NCBI RefSeq assembly: GCF_029541745.1
Contig: NZ_CP089746.1
Coordinates: 248,001-312,000 of the forward strand
Origin: Streptomyces sp. LX-29
GTDB lineage: Bacteria; Actinomycetota; Actinomycetes; Streptomycetales; Streptomycetaceae
Length of the DNA: 64,000 nucleotides
Direction of reading: 5' to 3'
A program made the translations under genes and the position numbers. Positions 30,400 to 38,554 of the stretch are shown piece by piece (the first letter of the stretch is position 1; each line of letters starts with the position of its first letter). The notes below the pieces were generated by a model. That model made no database searches and had not been told where the DNA came from. It saw only the letters and a list, made by a program, of their open reading frames with translations.

Positions 30400-33216
30400 A
30401 TGGCCCTGGTGGCGTCGGTCCTGGGTCGTCACGCATCGCTGACGGGCTCCCGTGCCGAACTCCACGAGGCTGTCGATCTCGCGCGGGGCGCGGTCGGATC
30501 GGTGGATTTCGAGGCCGCGGAGTCACTCGGCGCCGTGACGCACCTGTCGGAGGAGCTGCGGGACTGGTACGACCGCGCACACGAGGTCGCCTACCTGGAC
30601 CTGTCCGTCGAGTTGCTGCGCGGGGCGCTCGACGCGGCCTCTGGGGACACGATCACACGCGCCCAGGTGGAACTCGCGACGGCGCTCTTCTTCCGCCACG
30701 CCAGAACCGGCGACCTCGCGGACCTCGATCGCACCATCGAGCTGGAGCGACACGCCCTGGCGGCGACCGAGTCGACCGACCCCCCAGAGCCGCGGAGGCG
30801 GCGCCTGACGAACCTCTTCATCTCGCACCGGGTGCGCTACGAACGACTGGGCTCTCCGGAGGATCTCGACGAGGCCGTACGTCTCGGCACGGAGGCCGTG
30901 TCGGGCGGAGCCGAGGGGATCGCCCTGACACACCTCGGCATGGCCTTCCTCCAGCGGTACCAGCGTACGTTCGAGACGGCGGACTTCGACCGTGCTCTCC
31001 AGCTGACGACGCGGGCGGTCGCCGCCTGTCCCCCGGCCGCGCCCGACGCCGATCGTGCCGCGGCGCTGTCGCACCTCGCCCGGGTCCTGATCGCCCGGCT
31101 GCACGAGAGGTTCGATCCGGTCGAACTCGACAGGGTGATCGACCTGGCGCGCCAGGCCGTGGCGGCGTGTCCCGAGTCCCACCCCGATCACGTACGCCAC
31201 AGGGGAGATCTCGCCTACGGCTTGCTGGGCCGCTACCGGCACGCCGGGGCACCGGACGACCTGGAAGAGTCGATCCGGATCCTCGAGTCGACGTTGGCCG
31301 TCGCGCCCGTCACGCATCCCTCCCGCCGGGCGCACCTCGCCATGCTCGCGGAGCGGCTCATCCAGCGCCCCGACCCGGGCACCGAGGACCTCGACCGCGC
31401 CGTGTCGCTGGCTCGACGGTCGGCGTCCCTACCGGGCGAGGACGCCTTGGCGGCCCGGTCCTGGCGGTGGCTCGGCGACGCGCTCCGGCGGCGCCACGCC
31501 GACCGCGGCGACCCCTCCGACCTCCAGGAAGCCATCGAGTGCTGGCAGCACGCCACCGCTCTGTCCACCGCGACGTTCACGGACCGCATCGAGTCCGCCA
31601 CCTCCTGGGGTGCGGTGGCCGCCTTTCTCGGCGAGATGACGTCCGCCGCCGAGGGCTACGAGCGCGCGGTCCTCCTGCTGCCGCGGCTGGCCTGGCACGG
31701 GCTGCCCAGGACGGCCCGTGAGAAGCACCTGCTCGACTGGCCGGGGCTCGCCCCCACCGCGGCCGCCTGCCACATCCTGGCCGGTGCGCCGCGGCGGGCG
31801 GTGGAGATCCTGGAGCAGGGCCGGACGATCATCCAGGAGCAGCTTCTGCACACCCGCGGCGACCTGTCCCGGCTCGCGGAGCGCGACCCGGTGCTGGCCG
31901 ACCGCCTGCTGCGGACACGCGAGCGCCTGGACGCCCTGAACCTGCCGCCGGGCACCGAGGCGGCGGAGGGGGCCGAGGGTCACCCGCTGGCCCCGCTGGG
32001 CAGGGAACGGCAGGCCCAGGAGCGGGCCGCGCTGTGCCGGGAGTGGGACGAAGGGCTCGCCGAGGCCCGCCGGCTGGAGGGGTTCGAGCACTTCCTCGCG
32101 CCGGTGCCGTACGCCGAGCTGAGCGCCGCGGCCGACGGCGGGCCGGTCGTCGTGCTCAATGTGAGTCACATCGCCTGCCACGCCCTGGTGATCCGTCCGG
32201 CGGAGCCCGTCGAGGTCGTCGAGCTGCCCGGGGTGACGACCGACGCTCTCGCCCGGCAGGCCCAGACGTTCCTCAACGTGCTGATCGCCCGCCGCCGGGG
32301 GAACCAGTCCTTCCTCCGTCGGGAGCGCGACCGGCACGCGGTCCACGATGTGCTGGAGTGGTTGTGGGAACACGTGGCGCGGCCCGTGCTCGACCGGCTG
32401 GGGTTCGTCGGCCGGGACGGCGCACCGCTGCCCCGCCTGTGGTGGTGCCCGACCGGACTGCTGGCGCTGCTGCCCCTGCACGCCGCCGGCCGGTATCCAC
32501 GCCACCGCACGGCGCGACAGGAGGGGCGCGAGTCCGTCCCGGACCGTGTCGTCTGCTCGTACACCTCGACGCTCACCGCGCTGCGTCGCGCCCGGGAGGG
32601 TGCGGTCGGGGGTGCCTTCCGTGGTCTGCTGACCGTCGGCATGCCCGAGACTCCCGGTCGTTCCGCGCTGCCGGGGGTGGAGCGCGAGTGCGGCCGGCTC
32701 CGTACTCACGTTCCGGCGGCGACGGCGGCCAGTGATCTGCTCGGGGAGAAGGCGACGTGTGAGGCCGTACGACGAGGGCTGCACGAGCATTCCTGGGCGC
32801 ACTTCGCCTGCCACGCGGAGCAGGACCTGATGGACCCCGCTCTCAGCGCGTTCCTCCTGTACGACGGTCGGCTCACCGCTGCCGAACTGCTGGGGCTGCG
32901 CCTGCCCTCGGCCGAACTGGCCTACCTCTCGGCGTGCGAGACGGCCGCCGGCGGGGTCAACCTCCCCGACGAGGTGCTGCACCTGGCCTCGACGTTGCGG
33001 TCCGCCGGATACCGTCATGTCGTCGCCACCATGTGGAGCATCCAGGACGGTTCCGCCCCGGACGTCGCCGCGGACTTCTACTCCGCGCTGACCCGCGCCG
33101 GCCGACCGAACGCCGACGGCGCCGCCCGCGCCCTGCATGAGGCGGTGACGGCACACCGCTCGCAGGACCCGACGGACCCCCTGCGGTGGGCGGCGTTCCT
33201 GCACGCCGGCCCGTGA
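30400..33216 (+). CDS. TPR-CHAT protease-like protein, C-terminal part after the in-frame TGA
   Basis: The 938-residue frame continues the preceding gene in the same reading frame. About 450 residues are TPR-like helical repeats (DLARQAVAACPESHP type) ending in a longer helical region. The C-terminal CHAT domain (caspase-like) has its His in HFACH (His805 here, 1055 in the joined frame) and Cys in LSACETA (Cys846, 1096 joined). CHAT proteases of this layout act in stress signalling and phage defence. The ATG at 30400 has no ribosome site, supporting that this part was once translated from 29650. It is followed 330 bases later by a TerD gene. Activity as a separate product is uncertain. Confidence 0.8.
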   Translation: MALVASVLGRHASLTGSRAELHEAVDLARGAVGSVDFEAAESLGAVTHLSEELRDWYDRAHEVAYLDLSVELLRGALDAASGDTITRAQVELATALFFRHARTGDLADLDRTIELERHALAATESTDPPEPRRRRLTNLFISHRVRYERLGSPEDLDEAVRLGTEAVSGGAEGIALTHLGMAFLQRYQRTFETADFDRALQLTTRAVAACPPAAPDADRAAALSHLARVLIARLHERFDPVELDRVIDLARQAVAACPESHPDHVRHRGDLAYGLLGRYRHAGAPDDLEESIRILESTLAVAPVTHPSRRAHLAMLAERLIQRPDPGTEDLDRAVSLARRSASLPGEDALAARSWRWLGDALRRRHADRGDPSDLQEAIECWQHATALSTATFTDRIESATSWGAVAAFLGEMTSAAEGYERAVLLLPRLAWHGLPRTAREKHLLDWPGLAPTAAACHILAGAPRRAVEILEQGRTIIQEQLLHTRGDLSRLAERDPVLADRLLRTRERLDALNLPPGTEAAEGAEGHPLAPLGRERQAQERAALCREWDEGLAEARRLEGFEHFLAPVPYAELSAAADGGPVVVLNVSHIACHALVIRPAEPVEVVELPGVTTDALARQAQTFLNVLIARRRGNQSFLRRERDRHAVHDVLEWLWEHVARPVLDRLGFVGRDGAPLPRLWWCPTGLLALLPLHAAGRYPRHRTARQEGRESVPDRVVCSYTSTLTALRRAREGAVGGAFRGLLTVGMPETPGRSALPGVERECGRLRTHVPAATAASDLLGEKATCEAVRRGLHEHSWAHFACHAEQDLMDPALSAFLLYDGRLTAAELLGLRLPSAELAYLSACETAAGGVNLPDEVLHLASTLRSAGYRHVVATMWSIQDGSAPDVAADFYSALTRAGRPNADGAARALHEAVTAHRSQDPTDPLRWAAFLHAGP

Positions 33217-33546
33217 CCGGAACGGCCGACGGGGACGGCGGCGCGGCGGCGGGCGCGGATGGCCGGCGCCACACTCGTCCCCTCCTTCGTTTTCCAGGGC
33301 CTCGCACTCAAGTCACCGCGTCTGTGGTGTTTGTGACAGCACGTGAGGCAGATCACCCGGGAGGCGTGGACTCGGCACGTCGGGGTTCTCCCGGTCGGAG
33401 CACGGCCACACGTGCACGGCCGCACGAGCACGGTGGTCCGCGGGCCCGGCCGCACGAGCACGGCCGCCCCGCCGCCCCGCGGTCGCGACCGCACCGATCG
33501 AACTCCTCATCGACTCACGGGGACTCGTACTGCCACGATTGCCCCC
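33217..33546. repeat. Non-coding stretch with a 16-bp direct repeat
   Basis: GGCCGCACGAGCACGG occurs at 33418-33433 and 33448-33463 (30-base period), with related half copies just before. It lies upstream of the TerD gene and should contain its promoter; no gene is seen. Confidence 0.6.
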
Positions 33547-35883
33547 ATGACGCACATCTCCAAGGGCGCCAACATGCTGGTCCCGAACGAGCCTCTCCGG
33601 GTGGCGGTCTGCCGTCTCGCCCAGCCCGGCGCCCCTGTGGTGGATGCCTCCGTCCTGCTGCTCGACGCGGCCGGCAAGGTGCGGGGCGACGCCGATCTCG
33701 TCTTCTACAACCAGCCGTCGCACCCCTCGGGCACCGTGCGACACCTGGGCGGCGCCGAGGGCGGCGGGCAGCTCGCCGAGTGGTTGCAGCTCGACCTCGA
33801 CCGCATCGAGCCCGCCGTGCGGCGGGTGCTGATCACCGGGTCCTGCGACGGTGGCACGTTCGGATCGGTGCCCGGCCTGTCCCTCCAGGCGTCGACGGTG
33901 GCGACCGGGGCGCCGGTCGTGACGTACGCGGTGCTCGACGCGTCGACCGAGACGGCGTTCGTGCTGGGCGAGTTCTACCGTCGCGACGGCGCCTGGAGGT
34001 TCCGTGCGGTGGGGCAGGGGTACGCCACCGGACTCGCCGGGCTCGCCACGGACTTCGGCATCGTGGTGGACGACGCGGCGCCGCAGGGCGGATCGCGGGA
34101 CTCGGCGACCGGGGCGCCGGGCAGTGCGCAGGGGGCGCCCCCGCCGGTGCCGCGGTTCGCGATTCCGCCGTACGCGCCGCCGGGACACGCCGCCCCGCCA
34201 CAGCACACGGCGCCACAGCAACACACTGCCCCACCACAGCAGACGATCCCGCAGTACGCCCCACCGGCACACGCCGCCCCACCACAGCACACGGCGCCGC
34301 AGCCGCACTACGCGCCACCGCCCTACGCACCGCCGCGACACACCCTCCCACCCCAGCACACAACGCCGCAGCAACACGTCGCCCCACCCCAGGCCGCGAC
34401 GCCACACCACCAGCACCCCGTCCCGCCCCAGGGCACGACTGCGACGCGGCACCCCGTCCCGCCCCAGGACGCCCGGCCGGTCTCCTTCGGCCCCGAGTTC
34501 CCCGCGTATGTCCGCCGTGGTCGCGGCAACGACGTCCTCACCGTCGATGTGCCGCTGCCCGCGGGCCCGGTGCTCGTCGAGGCCTGGCACCAGGGCGACG
34601 GCTACTTCTGTGTGCACACCCTGGACCAGCGCAACAAGGACGACGAGCTGCTGTTCAACAGCACCCTCACGGACTTCCGCGGCCGTGCCCCGGTCGAGCA
34701 GCGCGGCGACCGTCCGCTGCGGCTGCACGTGGAGGGCGACAACGACTGGACCATCGTCGTCCAACCCATGTCCGCGGCCCGTGAACTGGGCACCGCGCTT
34801 CAAGGGTTCGGCCCCGAGGTGCTCACGTACAGCGGACCCGTCGCCGATCTCGATGTGCACTTCGCGGGCGACGAGGACGAGAGCGGCTGCTTCACCATCT
34901 ACACCGCCCCGCCCGGCAACGTGCATGACGACAAGCGCGACCTCCTCGTCAACGAGATCGGCCCGCTGCGTCAGACCGCGCCGCTCACCGAGGGGCCGAT
35001 GATCCTGATCCTGGACGCCGAGGGTCCCTGGACGCTCGGGGTGCGCCCGCTGGCCCTCCCCGACCCCGTGACCGCCCGGGCCACCGGCACCTACCAGGGC
35101 CGCGGCGACACCACGGTGACCCTCGTCAATCCGGCCCCCGGCCGGGCCGCGCTGCTCGAATACGAGATCCGGACCACCAACGGCTGGGGGTACCACGCGG
35201 AACTCCTCGACGAGTACGACGAGAAGGAGCCCTTCCTGGAGGCCCGTAACGACGGCGACCGCGGCCGTGTCGTCGTCTTCCGCGAGGGTGAGCCCGAGCT
35301 GCGGATACGGCTTTCCGGTGTCGCCGACTGGACCCTGCGGCTGCTCTCGCTGGACCAGGCCCCGCCGTTCACCGATCGCGCGGAGGGCCACGGCAGGGCC
35401 GTCTTCCGGTACGCCGGTCCGCCCACGCTGCTCACTCTGCAGCGCCTCACCTCCGGGGACGACTGGCTGACGGTGCACACCGTGCACCCCACAGGCAGGA
35501 CGGCGATCTGCGCCCAGGCCGGTGCCCGCCGCCCGGTGCTCGGCCCGGTCTGGGTGACCGAGGCCGGTGAATGCCTGATCAGCGTGCGCACGACGCCGGA
35601 GACCGGCTGGCGGATCGGGCTGGAGCCGCTGAGCGGCGCCACGTCGTTCGACCGGAAGGTCTCGGGTCGTGGCTACTCCGTCGTCCGCTACACGGGAGCC
35701 GAGACGGACCAGTTGCTGGCGCACGACCCGCGCGGCGGTGCCGCCCTCGTGGTCGTCTGGCAACTCGACGGCCGGCTGCAGCCGGTCCGGCGCTTCGCGG
35801 CGTCCCCCGGCCTGTACCACCTCCCACCGGGCTTCCTGCAGATCAGGACGGGCACCACCTGGGCCCTGGAGCGCGACGGCTGA
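33547..35883 (+). CDS. TerD-domain protein with His/Pro/Gln linker and repeated beta domains
   Basis: The 778-residue protein starts with a TerD domain (about residues 1-180; ISKGANMLVPNE, DLVFYNQPSHPSGTVRHLG, LQLDLDRIEPAVRRVLI), a family that binds calcium in tellurite/stress systems. Residues about 180-320 are a low-complexity linker of Pro, Gln and His (APPQHTAPQQ units). The C-terminal 450 residues hold about four to five copies of a roughly 95-residue beta-rich unit; each ends with a Trp strand (NDWTIVVQPM, GPWTLGVRPL, ADWTLRLLSL, TGWRIGLEPL) followed by a GxGxxVxxYxG strand. I do not know a name for the repeat. The ATG at 33547 lacks a clear ribosome site. It follows the TPR-CHAT gene on the same strand. 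Confidence 0.82.
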   Translation: MTHISKGANMLVPNEPLRVAVCRLAQPGAPVVDASVLLLDAAGKVRGDADLVFYNQPSHPSGTVRHLGGAEGGGQLAEWLQLDLDRIEPAVRRVLITGSCDGGTFGSVPGLSLQASTVATGAPVVTYAVLDASTETAFVLGEFYRRDGAWRFRAVGQGYATGLAGLATDFGIVVDDAAPQGGSRDSATGAPGSAQGAPPPVPRFAIPPYAPPGHAAPPQHTAPQQHTAPPQQTIPQYAPPAHAAPPQHTAPQPHYAPPPYAPPRHTLPPQHTTPQQHVAPPQAATPHHQHPVPPQGTTATRHPVPPQDARPVSFGPEFPAYVRRGRGNDVLTVDVPLPAGPVLVEAWHQGDGYFCVHTLDQRNKDDELLFNSTLTDFRGRAPVEQRGDRPLRLHVEGDNDWTIVVQPMSAARELGTALQGFGPEVLTYSGPVADLDVHFAGDEDESGCFTIYTAPPGNVHDDKRDLLVNEIGPLRQTAPLTEGPMILILDAEGPWTLGVRPLALPDPVTARATGTYQGRGDTTVTLVNPAPGRAALLEYEIRTTNGWGYHAELLDEYDEKEPFLEARNDGDRGRVVVFREGEPELRIRLSGVADWTLRLLSLDQAPPFTDRAEGHGRAVFRYAGPPTLLTLQRLTSGDDWLTVHTVHPTGRTAICAQAGARRPVLGPVWVTEAGECLISVRTTPETGWRIGLEPLSGATSFDRKVSGRGYSVVRYTGAETDQLLAHDPRGGAALVVVWQLDGRLQPVRRFAASPGLYHLPPGFLQIRTGTTWALERDG

Positions 35884-35960
35884 CCTTCCGGGGCCCGCGG
35901 CGACAGGCCGGCGCTTGTTCCCGCGACTGCCGGACCGAGCGGTTCCGCGGCCCACTCCCT

Positions 35961-35984
35961 CGCTCCGCGGCGCGCCGCGGAGCG
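35961..35984. terminator. 24-base perfect palindrome after the TerD gene
   Basis: CGCTCCGCGGCG is followed directly by its reverse complement, 78 bases past the TerD stop codon. As RNA it folds to a strong hairpin, probably a terminator. Confidence 0.65.
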
Positions 35985-36071
35985 ACCAGGACGCGGGAGA
36001 GGCCCGAGAGGGTTGCAAGGCCGGTCTACGATGGGCGAGTTTCATGATCAACCCCCCCCACAGGAGAGCAC

Positions 36072-37502
36072 GTGATATCCCTGAAGCACACCGCCGCGCG
36101 CGCGACCGTTCTCAGACGAGGCACCGTCGTCGCGACCGTTCCCGTCGCCCTCGCCGCGCTGCTGGCGACCGCGGGGGCGACGGCGGCCGCGACGCCCGGC
36201 TCCGCCGGTGTCGGCGATCCCTACTTCCCGCTCGCCGGCAACGGCGGCTACCACGTCGCCCACTACGACCTGAACCTCCGTTACGAGCCGCGCAGCCACC
36301 ACCTCGACGGCAAGGCGGTCCTCACCGCCCGCGCGACCCAGCGGCTCGCCCACTTCAACCTCGACCTGAAGGGGCTGAAGGTCACCGGCGTCACGGTCGA
36401 CCACACCAAGGCGAGCTTCCGGCGCGACGGCCAGGAACTCGTCGTCACCCCGCGCGCCGCACTGCGCAAGGGCCACACGTTCCGCGTCGCCGTCACCTAC
36501 CGGGGCGTCCCCAAGCCGGTCACCGACCCGGACGGCTCCAAGGAGGGGTGGCTCCGCACCGACGACGGGGCGTTCGTCGTCGGGGAACCGCAGGGCGCCA
36601 TGGGCTGGTTCCCGGCGAACAACCACCCCAAGGACAAGTCCTCGTACGACTTCACCATCACCGTCCCCGAGGGACACACCGCCGTGGCCAACGGCGTCTA
36701 CCGCGGCAAGCGCACCGCCCACGGCCGCAGCACCTTCCGCTGGCGCCAGTCCGAGCCGATGGCCGCCTACCTGGCCACCGCCACCGTCGGCAAGTTCAAG
36801 GTCGAACAGCACACCACCCGCGACGGCATCAAGATCTTCAACGCCGTCGACCCCCGCGAGGCCGCGGCCGCCGCGCCCGTGCTGAAGAAGCTGCCGTCCG
36901 TCCTGGAATGGGGAAGCGGGCTGTTCGGGCGCTACCCCTACCGTTCCGCGGGGTCCATCGTCGACCACGCGCCGGACGTCGGATACGCGCTGGAGACCCA
37001 GACGCGGCCCATCTACCCCTCGGCCCCGGATGTGAGCACCCTCGTCCACGAGAGCGCCCACCAGTGGTTCGGCAACTCGGTCTCCCTGACCAGTTGGAAG
37101 GACATCTGGCTCAACGAGGGCTTCGCCACCTACGCCGAATGGCTCTACAGCGAGCAGCACGGCGGCCCGAGGGCCCAGAAGTTCTTCGACGAGCTGTACG
37201 CCCGCCCCGCCGGCGACGAGCTGTGGGCCTTCCCGCCCGGTGCCCCCGGCAGCGGCGCGAAGATCTTCGAGACCCCGGTCTACGCCCGTGGCGCCATGGC
37301 GCTCCACCAGCTGCGCAAGGCCGTCGGCGACCGGGTGTTCTTCCGGATCGTGCGCGCCTGGGCCACCCAGCACCGCCACGGACACGGCACCACCGCCCAG
37401 TTCACCGCCCTGGCCGAACGCAAGTCCGGCAAGGACCTGGACAAGCTGTTCCGCACCTGGGTTCACACCTCGGGCAAGCCCGCGGTGGCCCCGAAGGGGT
37501 GA
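36072..37502 (+). CDS. Secreted M1-family zinc metallopeptidase
   Basis: The 476-residue protein has a signal-peptide-like start (RRGTVVATVPVALAALLATAGATAAA). The M1 aminopeptidase domain has HESAH (His326, Glu327, His330) and Glu349 in LNEGFATY, giving the HEXXH-18-E zinc site. A beta-sandwich N-terminal domain with the Gly-x-Met-type exopeptidase segment (EPQGAMGWFPANNH in place of GAMEN) precedes it. The length is that of a compact M1 enzyme without a C-terminal ARM domain. GGAGAG lies before the GTG start. It should cleave amino acids from peptide N-termini outside the cell. A 13-bp hairpin follows. Confidence 0.92.
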   Translation: MISLKHTAARATVLRRGTVVATVPVALAALLATAGATAAATPGSAGVGDPYFPLAGNGGYHVAHYDLNLRYEPRSHHLDGKAVLTARATQRLAHFNLDLKGLKVTGVTVDHTKASFRRDGQELVVTPRAALRKGHTFRVAVTYRGVPKPVTDPDGSKEGWLRTDDGAFVVGEPQGAMGWFPANNHPKDKSSYDFTITVPEGHTAVANGVYRGKRTAHGRSTFRWRQSEPMAAYLATATVGKFKVEQHTTRDGIKIFNAVDPREAAAAAPVLKKLPSVLEWGSGLFGRYPYRSAGSIVDHAPDVGYALETQTRPIYPSAPDVSTLVHESAHQWFGNSVSLTSWKDIWLNEGFATYAEWLYSEQHGGPRAQKFFDELYARPAGDELWAFPPGAPGSGAKIFETPVYARGAMALHQLRKAVGDRVFFRIVRAWATQHRHGHGTTAQFTALAERKSGKDLDKLFRTWVHTSGKPAVAPKG

Positions 37503-37520
37503 CGGCGGACGCCGACACAC

Positions 37521-37561
37521 CCGTGTCACCGCCCTCGCCACGGGTGGCGGCGGTGACACGG
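37521..37561. terminator. 13-bp perfect hairpin between converging genes
   Basis: CCGTGTCACCGCC (37521-37533) pairs with GGCGGTGACACGG (37549-37561), 19 bases past the metallopeptidase stop; the loop can fold further. Confidence 0.8.
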
Positions 37562-37771
37562 ACCCGGGCATGCCCCAGGTCTGCCCACTGATGTGCTGAC
37601 TCCGGCCGTTCGCGCGGTCTCTCACACGGGCCCGCCCCCGCGGCGCGGAGCGGCGCGCCCTCGTCCCTGCCCGTCGGCCGATCACCCGCTCTCCACCGCG
37701 CGGCCGAGTGTCGGCCGACACGGCAGGAGTTCCGCCCGGCGGGCGGGCGTCATGGCGTCTTCATAGCGACT

Positions 37772-38476
37772 TCATGGCGTCTTCAGATAGGTGTCGAGCG
37801 CGGCCGCGCCGGCCAGCATCGCCAGACCTCGCGCCGTCAGCCGGCCGCGCCACTCCCGCAACGTCGCCTGCAGCGGCTCCGGTCCGCCCGCCGTCCGGAC
37901 CTGCTCCAGCACCCGCGCGATCTGCTCCAGCCCATGGCCGCCCCGCCGCAGTTGGTGCGCCAGCAGAACGTCACGCACGTCCACGGTGGTATAGACGCGG
38001 TAGCCGGTGTGCGGGTCGCGCCGCGGCACGATCAGCCCGGCTCGCTCCCACTTCCGCAGCGTCGCCGGCCGGATGCCGAGCCTGCGCGCCAGCGGCCCGA
38101 TGAACGTCACGCCCGGCCCCACCTCAGGTGACGGCGCCAGGTCGCGCGGCGACCCCGGTTCGCCCAGCGCCCCTTCCACGGCCTCCAGCGTGCTCCGGTC
38201 CCCGGCCAGCTGCGCGTGGCTCTCGTCGATCAGTCGCAGCGCCTCCTCGGTCGCGCCGCCGTTCACGGCCCGCATGATCGCCCCCGCGGTCGCGTGGCCG
38301 TGCGCGGGTATCAACGCCAGGAAGGTCCGCAGGGCCGCCGCATGGCGCGGAGCGTAGACGCGGTAACCGTGTGGCGAGCGCTCGGCCGGCGGCAGAATCC
38401 CCGCCTCCTCGTAGTTGCGCACCGCCTGCGTGGACAGGCCGTGCTCACGCGCCAGATCGATGGGCCGCAACCGCAT
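37772..38476 (-). CDS. TioE-type MerR regulator with two MerR helix-turn-helix domains
   Basis: The 234-residue protein has an N-terminal MerR domain (RPIDLAREHGLSTQAVRNYEEAGILPPAERSP, given here in two pieces: DLAREHGLSTQAVRNYEE and AGILPPAER) and a second one at about 125-200 (PLARRLGIRPATLRKWERAG then LIVPRRDPHTGYRVY). This double layout is typical of TioE-type regulators. The ATG at 38476 faces a divergent erythromycin-esterase-family gene, with a TTCAAC-N6-GTTGAA operator near that gene's start. It likely controls that gene and itself. The ligand is unknown. Confidence 0.88.
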   Translation of the reverse strand: MRLRPIDLAREHGLSTQAVRNYEEAGILPPAERSPHGYRVYAPRHAAALRTFLALIPAHGHATAGAIMRAVNGGATEEALRLIDESHAQLAGDRSTLEAVEGALGEPGSPRDLAPSPEVGPGVTFIGPLARRLGIRPATLRKWERAGLIVPRRDPHTGYRVYTTVDVRDVLLAHQLRRGGHGLEQIARVLEQVRTAGGPEPLQATLREWRGRLTARGLAMLAGAAALDTYLKTP

Positions 38477-38533
38477 GTTGAAGCTCTGTCCTTGTCTGCA
38501 GGCGGAAAATGCCGCCGAAGTTTACATCGAGGG

Positions 38534-38551
38534 TTCAACGATACGGTTGAA
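38534..38551. promoter_or_regulatory. TTCAAC-N6-GTTGAA operator candidate
   Basis: A perfect 6+6 inverted repeat ends three bases before the erythromycin-esterase-like ATG. MerR proteins bind such symmetric sites, usually between -35 and -10; here it would overlap the ribosome site. The MerR start codon is also followed by a GTTGAAG half site. Confidence 0.5.
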
Positions 38552-38554
38552 GCC

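Noticed and set aside
31429..33204. 591-codon open frame antisense to the CHAT domain
   Set aside because: Shadow of the CHAT gene; the sense strand holds the conserved HFACH and SACET motifs.
33313..36051. 912-codon open frame antisense to the TerD gene
   Set aside because: No domain motif is visible, and the sense frame has a TerD domain and regular beta repeats.
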